From Variovorax sp. PBL-H6 (GTDB lineage: Bacteria; Pseudomonadota; Gammaproteobacteria; Burkholderiales; Burkholderiaceae_C), in the NCBI RefSeq assembly GCF_901827155.1, contig NZ_LR594659.1, forward strand, positions 4,340,001-4,404,000: a stretch of DNA of 64,000 nt, in the 5' to 3' direction. Position numbers and translations under genes: made by a program. A model generated the notes under the pieces. It worked only from the letters and a program-made list of their open reading frames with translations, made no database searches and was not told the origin of the DNA. Position 1 is the first letter of the stretch. Each line of letters opens with the position of its first letter. Positions 36,219-45,452 of the stretch are shown here, piece after piece.

Positions 36219-37658
36219 CTATGGCAGTTCGAACACCGCAATCGACTCGACATGCGCGGTGTGCGGGAACATGTTGACCACGCCGGCGAAAGTACAACGA
36301 TAGCCCGCCTGATGGACCAACAGGCCCGCATCGCGCGCCAGCGTCGATGGATTGCAGCTGACGTAGACGATCCTCCTGGGCGGCGTCCAGCCGTCCCTCG
36401 GTAAATCATCGGCTTCCTGGTGCAGATCGGCCAGGGCCTTCGCCAGCGCGAAAGCGCCCTCGCGCGGCGGATCCACCAGCCATTTGTCTGCTGACCCATC
36501 TGCCATCAGCATTGCGGGCGTGATCTCGAACAGGTTGCGCGCGACGAAGCGCGTCGGAGCGAGCGCCTCCCGGCCGGGCGCCGGCGCTTGGTTGCGCGTC
36601 AGGTTCTCGGTCGCTCTGGCTACGAGCGCGGCGCTGCCTTCGATGCCCAAGACTTCCCGCGCACGGGTCGCGAGCGGGAGCGTGAAATTGCCCAGCCCGC
36701 AGAACCAGTCGATGACGCGCTCCTCCGATTGCACGTCCAGCAAGCGCAAGGCGCGGCTGACGAGCGCGCGATTGATGGAGGCGTTGACCTGTGTGAAATC
36801 GGTCGGCTTGAAAGGCATCGTAACGCCGAACTCCGGCAACTGGTAAGCCAGCATCGGCTCGTCGGATTCGAGCGGGCGCACCGTTTCCGGTCCTTTCGGC
36901 TGGAGCCACCACTGCACCCCCTCGTGCACGGCCGCAAAGGTCTTGAGCCGCGTGATATCCCCGGTCGACAGGGGCTCGAGGTGCCGCAGTACCAGCGCAA
37001 TCACGCCGAGCCCTGCCCCATCGGGTGCATCGCCGCAGGCCAGTTCGATCTGCGGGCAGGTATCGCGCGCGTCCATTGATCCGATGAGCTCACGCAGCGG
37101 CATCAGCATGGCACTGACGCGCGCCGGCAGCACGGGGCACACCTGCATATCGGCGAGATAGCGGCTCTTGCGTTCGTGGAAGCCGATCAGTACCGCCCCC
37201 TTCTTGATCACGTGACGCACCGACAGGCGAGCGCGATATCGGTAGTGCCAGGTGGGACCCTCGAGCGGCCGCAGCATGTTCTCCGGCCGCACCTTGCCCA
37301 GATGCCACAAGTTGTCTTCGAGCGCACGCTGCTTCACCGCCACCTGCGCTGCGGCGTCGAGGTGCTGCATCTTGCAGCCGCCGCAAGCACCGGCATGCAG
37401 TCCGAAATGCGGACAGCCGGGACGCACACGCTGCGAGGACTCTCGACGAATCTCTGTCACGGTGCCCTGTTCCCAGTTGTTCTTCCTGCGCTGCACCTTG
37501 AGCTGCACTTCCTCGAAAGGCAGCGCGCCTTCGATGAACACCACCATGCCGCTGGCCTTGTGTGCCACGCCCTGTGCGTCAAGGTCGAGCGACTCGACCT
37601 CCAGCCATTCATCGCGAAGCTGCTGCTGCGCCTCTTTCTTTTCTATCGAATCCGTCAT
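36219..37658 (-). CDS. rlmD: 23S rRNA (uracil-1939-C5)-methyltransferase RlmD
   Basis: SAM-dependent RNA methyltransferase, 479 aa. It has an N-terminal TRAM domain (about 15-75), an iron-sulfur cluster region with Cys in [19 protein letters not shown], the SAM-binding [16 protein letters not shown] and the catalytic-cysteine motif [12 protein letters not shown]. Length and motifs fit RlmD better than the paralogues RlmC or TrmA. It follows rpoS by 41 bases. Confidence 0.93.
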   Translation of the reverse strand: MTDSIEKKEAQQQLRDEWLEVESLDLDAQGVAHKASGMVVFIEGALPFEEVQLKVQRRKNNWEQGTVTEIRRESSQRVRPGCPHFGLHAGACGGCKMQHLDAAAQVAVKQRALEDNLWHLGKVRPENMLRPLEGPTWHYRYRARLSVRHVIKKGAVLIGFHERKSRYLADMQVCPVLPARVSAMLMPLRELIGSMDARDTCPQIELACGDAPDGAGLGVIALVLRHLEPLSTGDITRLKTFAAVHEGVQWWLQPKGPETVRPLESDEPMLAYQLPEFGVTMPFKPTDFTQVNASINRALVSRALRLLDVQSEERVIDWFCGLGNFTLPLATRAREVLGIEGSAALVARATENLTRNQAPAPGREALAPTRFVARNLFEITPAMLMADGSADKWLVDPPREGAFALAKALADLHQEADDLPRDGWTPPRRIVYVSCNPSTLARDAGLLVHQAGYRCTFAGVVNMFPHTAHVESIAVFELP

Positions 37659-37699
37659 ATATGGATTGTCTCAGGCCGGCACGCCCGCCCCGAAGACGC

Positions 37700-38731
37700 C
37701 TACAGGAGCGCGTCGCGCTGGACGCCCGCTCGTGCAAGCTGGCGGCGCATCTTGGCAAGGGCCTCGTTCTGGATTTGCCGCACGCGCTCGCGCGTGAGAC
37801 CCAGGCGCACGCTCAGCACTTCGAGTGTCTCGGGCTCGCGGTCGTGCAGTCCGTAGCGCCCTTCCAGCACTTCGCGCTCGCGCTCACTCAATGCCAGGAT
37901 CCATTGATCGAGGAGCTTCTCGACTTCATGCGTCTGGGTGATGCCCGTCGGATCACTGTGCTCGTCCTCCGATGCCACCGTGTCTGCCAGACTGAAGCTG
38001 TCCTCACTGCGTTCACCGCCGGCATCGAGCGAACGCGGCGCCTCGGCCAGCGCCAACAGATCGGCGACCGCCTGGACCTCACGGCCCAGCAGCGCCGCGA
38101 CGTCTTCCACCCGCACGCCGTCGGGACGGCGGGCAATGAAGTCGGCATCGCCTTCCAGTGCGCGCCGCGCACGCATCACTTGCTGCAGTTCGCGCACCAC
38201 ATGCACCGGCAGACGAATCGCGCGCGCCTGCATCATGGCTGCGCGCTCTATCGACTGGCGGATCCACCAGGTGGCATACGTCGAGAAGCGAAAACCGCGT
38301 TCGGGTTCGAACTTGTTGATCGCGTGCATCAGGCCGAGGTTGCCTTCTTCGATCAGGTCCGCCAGTGGTACACCGCGGCCGAGATAGCCCTTGGCAATGT
38401 TCACCACGAGCCGCAGGTTGTGCTCGATCATCGACTGTCGGGCAGAGAAGTCCCCGCTGCGCGCCGCGCAGGCAGTGCGATATTCCTCATCGGGCGTGAA
38501 CAGCTCGGTGCGCCGGATCTCACGCAGGTAGAGCGTCAGCGAATCGCCGCCCTCGCCACCTAGATCGAGCGCGGCGGCATCACGCGAAACGTCTCGTGCG
38601 ACCTCGCTGTCGGCACGCTCGGTTGCCTCCGCCGCAGGAACCGCCGATCCGAAAGCGCTGATGGGCGCGGCACTACCGTTGCCCGCCGCGCGCCGCACGA
38701 TCTGAATGCGACGCGGGCGAGAGGCGGCCAT
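37700..38731 (-). CDS. rpoS: RNA polymerase sigma factor RpoS
   Basis: Stationary-phase/general-stress sigma-70-family factor, 343 aa. Region 1.2 (DSLTLYLREIRRTELFT), region 2 (NLRLVVNIAKGYLGRGVPL, FRFSTYATWWIRQSIERA), region 3 (LPVHVVRELQQVMRA) and region 4 with the helix-turn-helix LSVRLGLTRERVRQIQNEAL are all present. The lack of a long region 1.1 and position after nlpD identify RpoS rather than RpoD. The first 55 residues are poorly conserved. Confidence 0.95.
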   Translation of the reverse strand: MAASRPRRIQIVRRAAGNGSAAPISAFGSAVPAAEATERADSEVARDVSRDAAALDLGGEGGDSLTLYLREIRRTELFTPDEEYRTACAARSGDFSARQSMIEHNLRLVVNIAKGYLGRGVPLADLIEEGNLGLMHAINKFEPERGFRFSTYATWWIRQSIERAAMMQARAIRLPVHVVRELQQVMRARRALEGDADFIARRPDGVRVEDVAALLGREVQAVADLLALAEAPRSLDAGGERSEDSFSLADTVASEDEHSDPTGITQTHEVEKLLDQWILALSEREREVLEGRYGLHDREPETLEVLSVRLGLTRERVRQIQNEALAKMRRQLARAGVQRDALL

Positions 38732-38739
38732 GCATGGTC

Positions 38740-39675
38740 CTACCGGGCGGGCAGATAGCGCGCCGGATCGACAGGCTTGCCCTGCCGACGGATTTCGAAG
38801 TGAAGCTTCACGCGGTCCGCGTCGCTGTTGCCCATCTCGGCAATTTTCTGGCCCTTCTGCACCGACTGGTCCTCTTTCACCAGGAGCGTGCGGTTGTGGG
38901 CGTAGGCGGTGAGATAGGTATTGTTGTGCTTGAGGATGATCAGGTTGCCGTAGCCGCGCAACCCGGCCCCGGCATAGACGACGCGCCCATCGGCCGCGGC
39001 GAGCACTGAATCGCCGGCCCTGCCGCTGATGTCGAGGCCCTTGTTCTTGGCCTCATCGAAGCCCGCGATCAGCGAACCCTGCGCAGGCCAGATCCAGCCG
39101 ACGTCTTCGTCCCCGGAGCCCGTTGCGGCCGGTGTTGCAGGCGAGGCGGTCACGATGGACGGCGTCGGCTTGGCGGCAGCACTCACAGCAGCAGCGGGAG
39201 TCGGCGCGGAAGAAGCGGCCGATGCGGGGGCAGCCGGGGGCGCTGCGCTCCGCGCTGCATCAGACGCAAGGGTTGCAGGCGTCGTTGCCGGCGTCGTGGC
39301 TGCGCCGGCAGGCGGAATCACGCGCAGTACCTGACCCACTTCGATCAGGTCGGGATTCTCGAGGTTGTTCCAGCGCGCGATGTCGCGCCAGTTCTGGCCC
39401 GTCTCCGTGCCGATGCGGCGGATGGTGTCGCCGGGACGCACCGCGTAGTAGCCAGGCTTGCCGTAATTCTCGATACCGGGCAGCGGCTTGCCCGATGCAT
39501 CGGTGGTGATGGAAGGTGCGCCTGGAGCCGTCGATGAGGCAGCAACTGGCGCACCGATCATCGTGCCGCGGTCTTCGACGGGAACGGGCCCGCGCTTCGC
39601 GGCACACCCCGCAATCAAGAGTGCGACCAGCAGCATCACGCCAGCAAGCCAGCCCCGATTGCCAATACCCTGCAT
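38740..39675 (-). CDS. nlpD: NlpD-like LysM/M23 lipoprotein
   Basis: Outer-membrane lipoprotein and likely activator of cell-wall amidases at division; 311 aa. The signal peptide LLVALLIAGC gives a lipobox with C25 region, followed by a LysM domain (YYAVRPGDTIRRIGTETGQ), an Ala/Pro-rich linker and a C-terminal LytM domain. The LytM zinc ligands are degenerate: KGLDISG lacks the usual His and KLHFEIR lacks the first His of HxH. Hence non-catalytic, like E. coli NlpD. The start at 39675 has GAAGGA upstream. Confidence 0.92.
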   Translation of the reverse strand: MQGIGNRGWLAGVMLLVALLIAGCAAKRGPVPVEDRGTMIGAPVAASSTAPGAPSITTDASGKPLPGIENYGKPGYYAVRPGDTIRRIGTETGQNWRDIARWNNLENPDLIEVGQVLRVIPPAGAATTPATTPATLASDAARSAAPPAAPASAASSAPTPAAAVSAAAKPTPSIVTASPATPAATGSGDEDVGWIWPAQGSLIAGFDEAKNKGLDISGRAGDSVLAAADGRVVYAGAGLRGYGNLIILKHNNTYLTAYAHNRTLLVKEDQSVQKGQKIAEMGNSDADRVKLHFEIRRQGKPVDPARYLPAR

Positions 39676-39686
39676 GTGTTCTTCCT

Positions 39687-40460
39687 TCAAGCAATTCCCG
39701 ATTTTAGGGGGACAAAGTGAACCGCCTCAAGAACGCGGCGCTCCAGTCCGCGTGCCGTCCTGTCGATGACGACGAGGGCCTGTCCGCCCGTCGACGACTG
39801 CGTCGGCGCGACGATGCGGCCGCCGACGGCGAGCTGCGCAAGCCATGTCTCCGGCACCGCCTCGCCGCCGGCTGCGGCAATGATGCCGGCATAGGGCGCG
39901 CCCTTCGCATAGCCCATCATGCCGTCGCCAAGGAGGAGGTGAACCGTGGCCAGGCGAAAGGGGCGCAGATTAACGCGTGCACGCTCATGCAGGCCGCGCA
40001 GGCGCTCGATGCTGTAGACCTCCGTCGCGACATGGCTCAGCACCGCGGCCTGGTAGCCGCAGCCGGTACCGATCTCAAGCACGCGTCCGAGCCGATCGCC
40101 AGGCTTGTTCGCCAAGGCCGGCGCACCGAGCAGCAACTCGATCATGCGCGCAACCACGCTGGGCTTCGAGATGGTCTGGCCCAGTCCGATCGGCAGGCTC
40201 GTATCTTCATACGCCTGGTTGACCAAGGCGCTGTCGACGAATCGGTGACGCTCGACCGTGCTCATGGCACGCACCACGCGCGCGTCGGCGATGCCCTGCG
40301 CAGCGAGCCGCTGGACCATGCGGGCGCGCACTGCCTCGGACGCCATCGATGGCGTGTGATGAACGAGCGGCTTCGCGGGAACAGCCGAAGGCCGGCCGCG
40401 CGTCGCCGCCGATGCGGTGGGCGTGAGCCGCACCGGAAACCCTGGCCGTTGACTCGCCAT
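39687..40460 (-). CDS. pcm: Protein-L-isoaspartate O-methyltransferase
   Basis: Repairs isoaspartyl residues in aged proteins by SAM-dependent methylation; 257 aa. SAM motif VLEIGTGCGYQAAVL, post motif VYSIERLRGLHERA and the PCMT-typical IGLGQTISKPSVVARM are clear. An N-terminal extension of about 50 low-complexity residues is absent from the 208 aa E. coli protein. The ATG at 40460 lies two bases after the surE stop, so surE and pcm are coupled. Confidence 0.94.
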   Translation of the reverse strand: MASQRPGFPVRLTPTASAATRGRPSAVPAKPLVHHTPSMASEAVRARMVQRLAAQGIADARVVRAMSTVERHRFVDSALVNQAYEDTSLPIGLGQTISKPSVVARMIELLLGAPALANKPGDRLGRVLEIGTGCGYQAAVLSHVATEVYSIERLRGLHERARVNLRPFRLATVHLLLGDGMMGYAKGAPYAGIIAAAGGEAVPETWLAQLAVGGRIVAPTQSSTGGQALVVIDRTARGLERRVLEAVHFVPLKSGIA

Positions 40461-40462
40461 GG

Positions 40463-41227
40463 TCAGGGAGGCCCACCCAGTCGCGCGACCGTCTGGCGCC
40501 ACTGTTCCAGATTGGCGTGGTCGGTCAAATCGATCTGCAGCGGCGTCAACGCAATGTGCCCGGCGGCCGTCGCATGGAAATCGGTGCCTTCACCACTGTC
40601 TTTGGCGCCGCCCGCGCCGGCGATCCAGTACATGGTCTCCCCGCGCGGACTGTCCTGGGTAATGACTTTCTCCGCGGCATGACGGCGCCCTAGCCTGCAG
40701 ACCTTGACGGGCTTGAGCTCCTCGAAGGGCAGGTTCGGCACGTTGACGTTGAGCAGGAATGCCGGGCCACCAAGCATGCGATCCCGCTCGATCTGCTCTA
40801 CCAGCCTTCGCGCCGCACGCCCTGCGGCGTCGACGTGCGCCCAGCCCTTCTCGATTTGCGAGAAGGCAATCGCCGGAATGCCGAAAAGGTACGCCTCCAT
40901 TGCGGCTCCGACGGTGCCTGAATAGATGGTGTCGTCGCCCATGTTGGCGCCGTTATTGATGCCCGACACCACGAGATCGGGCCGATAGTCGAGCAGCCCC
41001 TTGAGCGCGATATGCACGCAATCCGCCGGCGTGCCGGTCACGTAGCGAAAACCGTTGTGCGCCTTGTGCACGTATAGCGGTGCCGCGAGTGTGAGCGCAT
41101 TCGACTTGGCGCTGTTGTTGTGCTCTGGCGCAACCACTTCGACTTCCGCTACGTCCTTGAGCGCATCGTGCAATGCCACGATGCCGGGAGCCTGGAAGCC
41201 ATCGTCGTTCGAAATCAGTATCTTCAT
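40463..41227 (-). CDS. surE: 5'/3'-nucleotidase SurE
   Basis: Divalent-metal nucleoside monophosphate phosphatase of stationary-phase survival, 254 aa. The metal site motif ILISNDDGFQAPGI, the Asn in VVAPEHNNSAKSNALT and VVSGINNGANMGDDTIYSG are conserved. I used the ATG at 41227 (MKILISND), the family start. First gene of surE-pcm-nlpD-rpoS. Confidence 0.96.
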   Translation of the reverse strand: MKILISNDDGFQAPGIVALHDALKDVAEVEVVAPEHNNSAKSNALTLAAPLYVHKAHNGFRYVTGTPADCVHIALKGLLDYRPDLVVSGINNGANMGDDTIYSGTVGAAMEAYLFGIPAIAFSQIEKGWAHVDAAGRAARRLVEQIERDRMLGGPAFLLNVNVPNLPFEELKPVKVCRLGRRHAAEKVITQDSPRGETMYWIAGAGGAKDSGEGTDFHATAAGHIALTPLQIDLTDHANLEQWRQTVARLGGPP

Positions 41228-41350
41228 GGCTTTGATAGTGCGCGCGATTGTAGGCGGCGGACGCGTCACGACAGGGACAATGCCCGCCCGCAGCCCGTCC
41301 TATCATGAACCGGATCCGTTGCCCCCTGATTCACCCAAGGAGACCCGAGC

Positions 41351-42337
41351 ATGCACGCATGGCTCTGTGAAAACCCGACCGGCGTCGATGCGCTGACCTG
41401 GAAGGAACTGCCAACCCCAACGCCTGGCCCGGGCCAGGTGCTGATCGAGATCAAGGCGGCCAGCCTGAACTTTCCCGATCTGCTGATCGTGCAGAACAAA
41501 TACCAGATAAAACCGCCGCTGCCTTTCGTACCGGGATCGGAGTACGCCGGCGTGGTCTCCGCCGTCGGCGAAGGAGTCACCCACTTGCGCGTGGGCCAAA
41601 GCGTTGCTTGTCTGTCGGGCACTGGCGGCTTCGGTACCCACACCTTGGCGCCCGCGGCCCTCTGCATGCCCCTGCCCGAGGGCTTCGGCCATGTCGATGC
41701 GGCCGCCTTCATCATGATTTATGCCACCTCTTGGCACGCGCTGATGGATCGGGCTCAGCTCAAGCCTGGCGAGACCGTGCTGGTGCTCGGCGCAGCCGGC
41801 GGGGTCGGCACTGCCGCCATACAGATCGCCAAAAACGCCGGCGCCAAGGTGATTGCCGCCGCGTCGACGGACGAGAAATGTGAGCTGTGCAAATCCATCG
41901 GCGCAGACCTCGCGATCAACTACACCACGCATGCGCTCCCCAATGGGTTTCGCAATGCGATCAAGGCCGAGACTGACGGCAAAGGTCCCGACGTCATTTA
42001 CGATCCGGTGGGCGGTGAATTCGCAGAACCCGCGTTCCGTTCGATTGGCTGGCGGGGACGCTATCTGGTGGTGGGTTTCGCCGCCGGACCCATCCCTTCG
42101 CTGCCGCTCAATTTGATGCTGCTCAAAGGCGCATCGCTGGTCGGCGTGTTCTGGGGTGATTTCGCCAAGCGCGAGCCCAAGGCCAATGCGCAGATGATGG
42201 CCGAATTGGTGAAATGGTACGCCCAAGGCAAGATCAAGCCAGTGATTGACGCCACCATGCCGATGGCCGAACTCAAGGCAGCCTATGCTCACATGGGCTC
42301 GCGCGGGGTGAAGGGAAAGCTCGTCATGGTCAACTGA
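41351..42337 (+). CDS. NADPH:quinone oxidoreductase-like MDR-family protein
   Basis: Zinc-independent medium-chain dehydrogenase/reductase, 328 aa. It has a GroES-like N-terminal domain (PGQVLIEIKAASLNFPDLL, PFVPGSEYAGVV) and a Rossmann domain with VLVLGAAGGVGTAAIQIAKNAGAK. The structural-zinc cysteine lobe is absent. Substrate is uncertain: quinones, enones or acrylyl-CoA are handled by relatives. Divergent from surE; ends at a bidirectional terminator. Confidence 0.88.
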   Translation: MHAWLCENPTGVDALTWKELPTPTPGPGQVLIEIKAASLNFPDLLIVQNKYQIKPPLPFVPGSEYAGVVSAVGEGVTHLRVGQSVACLSGTGGFGTHTLAPAALCMPLPEGFGHVDAAAFIMIYATSWHALMDRAQLKPGETVLVLGAAGGVGTAAIQIAKNAGAKVIAAASTDEKCELCKSIGADLAINYTTHALPNGFRNAIKAETDGKGPDVIYDPVGGEFAEPAFRSIGWRGRYLVVGFAAGPIPSLPLNLMLLKGASLVGVFWGDFAKREPKANAQMMAELVKWYAQGKIKPVIDATMPMAELKAAYAHMGSRGVKGKLVMVN

Positions 42338-42353
42338 TGACCCGCGCCGCCAT

Positions 42354-42382
42354 AAAAAAAAGCCCGCAGCGCGGGCTTTTTT
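42354..42382. terminator. Bidirectional terminator between the quinone oxidoreductase gene and hns
   Basis: AAAAAAGCCCGC (42356-42367), loop AGC, GCGGGCTTTTTT (42371-42382). The A-run on one side and the T-run on the other make it work for both convergent genes. Confidence 0.93.
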
Positions 42383-42399
42383 ATGCGAGGAACCAGTCC

Positions 42400-42741
42400 T
42401 CAGTGGATCTCGAACTCAGACAGCGATTTGCCGGCGGCCAGTGCCTCGGTAATCCAGCGCGGCTTGCGACCGCGGCCGCCTGACCAGGTTTCTCCGGTCG
42501 GGCTGCGGTACTTTGCGGCGGACTTTGGCGCGGCGGTGGAAGGTCCTCGCCTGGTGGCGCCGCGACTCGCGAGCTTCAAATCGGCTGCTGTCAGGCCGTA
42601 TTCTGCGATCTTCTTCCGCAACTCCTCGACCACGCTTGAGCGCTCCTGATTGCGCAGTTCCTCGGCTTGCTTGCGCAATTGCGCAATCTGCTCGTCGTGC
42701 TTCTTGATCTGGGAATTGATGTCGGCAAGTGTTGAGGCCAT
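42400..42741 (-). CDS. hns: H-NS family nucleoid protein (BpH3-like)
   Basis: Small DNA-bridging silencer, 113 aa. An N-terminal coiled-coil oligomerisation region (INSQIKKHDEQIAQLRKQ, VVEELRKKIAEYGL) precedes a linker and the C-terminal DNA-binding core YRSPTGETWSGGRGRKPRW, with the AT-hook-like GRGRKP loop. This is the usual H-NS form of Burkholderiales. GGAGGAA precedes the ATG at 42741. It has its own promoter just below the tRNA-His terminator. Confidence 0.9.
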   Translation of the reverse strand: MASTLADINSQIKKHDEQIAQLRKQAEELRNQERSSVVEELRKKIAEYGLTAADLKLASRGATRRGPSTAAPKSAAKYRSPTGETWSGGRGRKPRWITEALAAGKSLSEFEIH

Positions 42742-42773
42742 TGGTACAAGTTCCTCCGAATTAGGAAGCACGA

Positions 42774-42801
42774 ATTCTAATTCAAGTCAGAATTGCCGCA
42801 A
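42774..42801 (-). promoter_or_regulatory. hns promoter
   Basis: On the minus strand TTGCGG (42801-42796), 16-base spacer, TAGAAT (42779-42774). Transcription should start near 42767 giving a 26-base leader with GGAGGAA. The region is AT-rich relative to the rest of the window, which would also permit H-NS autoregulation. Confidence 0.65.
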
Positions 42802-42814
42802 GCACCGCGTGAGC

Positions 42815-42849
42815 CAAAAAAAAAGCGCCGGTCGAATGACCGGCGCTTT
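42815..42849 (-). terminator. Terminator after tRNA-His
   Basis: A 12-bp stem, arms 42822-42833 and 42838-42849 (AAAGCGCCGGTC type), loop GAAT, followed on the minus strand by a run of Ts reaching 42816. It ends the ppiD/tRNA-His transcript before hns. Confidence 0.94.
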
Positions 42850-42858
42850 GAATGGGTT

Positions 42859-42935
42859 TGGGGTGGCTGATGGGACTCGAACCCACGACGACCAGAATCA
42901 CAATCTGGGACTCTACCAACTGAGCTACAGCCACC
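42859..42935 (-). tRNA. tRNA-His (GTG anticodon)
   Basis: Full cloverleaf with the His-specific extra 5' G (base 42935) opposite C73, acceptor GTGGCTG/CAGCCAC, D-arm AGCTCAGTTGGTAGAGT, anticodon arm CCAGATTGTGATTCTGG with anticodon GTG, T-arm GTGGGTTCGAACCCCA and an encoded CCA (42861-42859). It lies 30 bases after the ppiD stop and before a strong terminator. Confidence 0.98.
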
Positions 42936-42965
42936 GCAGAGCCAGTAATTGTAGCCGGAAAAAAG

Positions 42966-44894
42966 CTAGCGTCCGACGACAATGCCCGCATCGACCGGTT
43001 TCGGTACCAGGATCTCGGCCTTGAACCGGCTCTTGAGCAGCTCGTAGTAGGCAGCCGCCTCCGCGGCGGACGTCGCCAGTGCAACCTGCTGGGTTTCCTG
43101 CTGCGCCATCTCGGTCGCGGGTGGCGTGCGCGGCACGGTCTTGTTGACGCGAACAACGGCATATCCTTGCGACCCGAGGTCCACGCCCACCAGCGCGGGC
43201 AGCTTGGCCGGATCGGCGCGCAGTGCCGCCTCGATCAGTGGCATCGGTTGCGACTGCGTCTCCACCCGAGAAACCGTCAGCGCCGCACCAAGGTTCGCAC
43301 CGGCCGCATTCGATTGCCAAGCCGTGAGCTTGGCTTCGCCTTCTGCCCTGGCCAGAGCCGCGGCGCGTTCCGAGACGAGCTGTGCGCGCACCTTGTCCTT
43401 GACCTCTTCGAAAGGCTGAGCGCGTGCCGGGGCATATTGCGTCACTCGCCCCGAAGCGAGCTGGTTGGGACCGATTTCGATCGCTTCCGTGTTGTGCTTG
43501 CGGTCCAACGAATCGGCTGCAAACAAGGCATTCAGGAAATTGCGGCTCGCCAGCGCCCCCGTCGCGCCGGGTGCCGGCATGCGTGTCACCTTGTCGGCGG
43601 TGCGGATCGTCAGCTTCAGCTTCTCGGCCGCGGGCTTCAGGCTGTCGGGCTGCTGGTAGACGGCATCGGTGAAGGTCTCGGCAGCTTTGGCGAACTCCTG
43701 CGTCGCTTGCTGGCTGCGAACCTCGTCCTCGATCTTCGCGCGCACCTGCTCGAAGGGCGGCACCACGCCTGGCTTGATGTCATTGAGCTGGATGATGTGG
43801 TAGCCGAACTCGGTCTCGACCAGGTCGCTGATTTCGCCCTTCTTGAGCGCGAACATCGCGTCCTCGAACGGCTTCACCATGGCGCCGCGCGTCACGAAGT
43901 CGAGATCGCCGCCCTTCTCCGCCGACCCCGGGTCCTGCGAATTCTTGCGCGCAATGTCCGCGAAGCTGCCTGGCGCTTTCTTGACTTCTGCCAGCAATCC
44001 CTGTGCCTTCTCCCGCGCCTTGTCCCGCTCGGCCGTCGGGGCACCCGGGGGCACGGTGATCAGGATATGGCTGGCACGCCGCTCCTCCTTCGTGCCCAGA
44101 CGTTCGCGGTTCTGTTCGTAGTAGGCGCGCACGTCGGCCTCGTTGACGGCGATGTTTTTCTTGGCAGCGTCGAGGTCCAGCACAAGGTACTCGACGCTCG
44201 CCTGCTCCGGCACTTGGAACTGCGCGACGTGCTGCTTGTAATAGGTCTCCAGGTCCGCATCGCTGACGGCGACCTTCGTCGCAAACTCACCTGGAGCGAA
44301 GCGCGCCACCTGGATCTCGCGCCGGTCGTAAAAGGCGTCGAGCATGACGGCGGTCTGTGCCGGCGTCGCGAGGGCCGTATCTGCAATGCCCTTCAGTACC
44401 TGCTGGCGCACCATCTGCGCAGCGAGCGCGGCCTGATGCTGCTCCGGTGTCATGCCGGTTGCGCGCAAGAACAGCTCTCGGTCGAACTGGCGCTTGCCAT
44501 CCTTGACGACGACGAAGGTCGCCAGCCCGGGATCGTTCTGGAATATCTCCAGCTGGCGCTGCTCGGTCACCACGAAATGATCCTGGGCCGCAGCGGCGGC
44601 CAGCACGCGGTCGCGCACCATCCGCTCCAGCGTCCCGTAGCGCTGCGCGTCGGTATCGAACATCGCGGGATCCACGTCCGACTTTTGCTGGCGAATGCGA
44701 TCGACCTCGTTGCGATGCTGCGCATCCCACTCCGGACGGCGAATGCTCTCGCCCGCTACGCTGGCGACCTTCTCGCCCTGATCGCCGGACCTGCTGTAGC
44801 GGTCCAGCACGCCGACCACCACGAATGACGGAACGATCAAGAGGAACAAGACAACCATGAGGATTTTGTTGTGCTGTCGGATGAAATCGAACAT
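42966..44894 (-). CDS. ppiD: Periplasmic folding chaperone PpiD (SurA_N/parvulin)
   Basis: Inner-membrane-anchored chaperone at the SecYEG exit, 642 aa. One N-terminal transmembrane helix (ILMVVLFLLIVPSFVVVGV), a SurA-like N-domain (about 40-250), a parvulin domain (RRASHILITVPPGA to FGYHIIQLNDI, about 260-365) and a long C-terminal chaperone part. GGAGAG precedes the ATG at 44894. It starts 18 bases below a strong terminator that follows tRNA-Val, so its expression depends on read-through or a promoter inside the tRNA/hup region. Confidence 0.95.
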   Translation of the reverse strand: MFDFIRQHNKILMVVLFLLIVPSFVVVGVLDRYSRSGDQGEKVASVAGESIRRPEWDAQHRNEVDRIRQQKSDVDPAMFDTDAQRYGTLERMVRDRVLAAAAAQDHFVVTEQRQLEIFQNDPGLATFVVVKDGKRQFDRELFLRATGMTPEQHQAALAAQMVRQQVLKGIADTALATPAQTAVMLDAFYDRREIQVARFAPGEFATKVAVSDADLETYYKQHVAQFQVPEQASVEYLVLDLDAAKKNIAVNEADVRAYYEQNRERLGTKEERRASHILITVPPGAPTAERDKAREKAQGLLAEVKKAPGSFADIARKNSQDPGSAEKGGDLDFVTRGAMVKPFEDAMFALKKGEISDLVETEFGYHIIQLNDIKPGVVPPFEQVRAKIEDEVRSQQATQEFAKAAETFTDAVYQQPDSLKPAAEKLKLTIRTADKVTRMPAPGATGALASRNFLNALFAADSLDRKHNTEAIEIGPNQLASGRVTQYAPARAQPFEEVKDKVRAQLVSERAAALARAEGEAKLTAWQSNAAGANLGAALTVSRVETQSQPMPLIEAALRADPAKLPALVGVDLGSQGYAVVRVNKTVPRTPPATEMAQQETQQVALATSAAEAAAYYELLKSRFKAEILVPKPVDAGIVVGR

Positions 44895-44912
44895 GGATGG
44901 GGTCTCTCCAGC

Positions 44913-44946
44913 GAAAAACAAAAAAGGCGAACTACTGTTCGCCTTT
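44913..44946 (-). terminator. Terminator between tRNA-Val and ppiD
   Basis: AAAGGCGAAC (44923-44932), loop TACT, GTTCGCCTTT (44937-44946), with T-rich minus-strand sequence TTTTTTGTTTTT running to about 44914. It ends only 18 bases above the ppiD start codon. Confidence 0.93.
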
Positions 44947-44954
44947 GCATCGGT

Positions 44955-45030
44955 TGGTGGGTGCTGAGGGGCTCGAACCCCCGACCTACGCCTTGTAAGG
45001 GCGCCGCTCTACCAGCTGAGCTAAGCACCC
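44955..45030 (-). tRNA. tRNA-Val (TAC anticodon)
   Basis: A 76-base cloverleaf: acceptor GGGTGCT/AGCACCC, D-arm AGCTCAGCTGGTAGAGC, anticodon arm CGCCCTTACAAGGCG with anticodon TAC, T-arm TCGGGGGTTCGAGCCCC, encoded CCA at 44957-44955. It lies 16 bases after the hupB stop, so both should share a transcript. Confidence 0.98.
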
Positions 45031-45046
45031 AACCGTGATCCGATTC

Positions 45047-45319
45047 TCAGTTCAGCGCATCTTTCAGCGCCTTGCCGGGACGGAACTTCGGGATCTTGGC
45101 GGCCTTGATTTTAATCGCGTCGCCGGTGCGCGGATTGCGGCCCGTGCGTGCAGCGCGTTTACCCACAGCAAAAGTGCCGAAACCGACGAGCGAGACCGAG
45201 CCGCCCTTCTTGAGCGTGGTACGAATGGCGCCGATGGTCGATTCCAGTGCGCGGGTGGCAGCGGCTTTCGAGATGTCGGCGTTTTTTGCGATGTGCTCAA
45301 TCAGTTCGGTTTTGTTCAC
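45047..45319 (-). CDS. hupB: DNA-binding protein HU-beta, GTG start
   Basis: Nucleoid architectural protein, 90 aa. [39 protein letters not shown] (containing the DNA-intercalating Pro arm) and the end [15 protein letters not shown] are typical. The family-correct start is a GTG at 45319, eight bases after AAGGGG. An upstream in-frame extension to 45481 covers the promoter and is not coding. Followed by tRNA-Val, then ppiD. Confidence 0.97.
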   Translation of the reverse strand: MNKTELIEHIAKNADISKAAATRALESTIGAIRTTLKKGGSVSLVGFGTFAVGKRAARTGRNPRTGDAIKIKAAKIPKFRPGKALKDALN

Positions 45320-45373
45320 AAGGACCCCTTGCAGGATAAATAGTTGATCGGGTAGCGTCAGAGGCAGTGCCGG

Positions 45374-45394
45374 CCCCGTGACGAAGCCACGGGG
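45374..45394 (-). other. Stable hairpin in the hupB leader
   Basis: CCCCGTG (45374-45380) and CACGGGG (45388-45394) form a 7-bp GC-rich stem with a 7-base loop. It lies between the hupB promoter and its GTG start, about 55 bases before the latter, and lacks a T tract. It could be a leader regulatory or stabilising structure. Confidence 0.55.
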
Positions 45395-45452
45395 TTCGTT
45401 TAAGAAGAAAGGATGGCAGTTCTGACGCGCCGGCAGCGCACTGCCGACAAGG

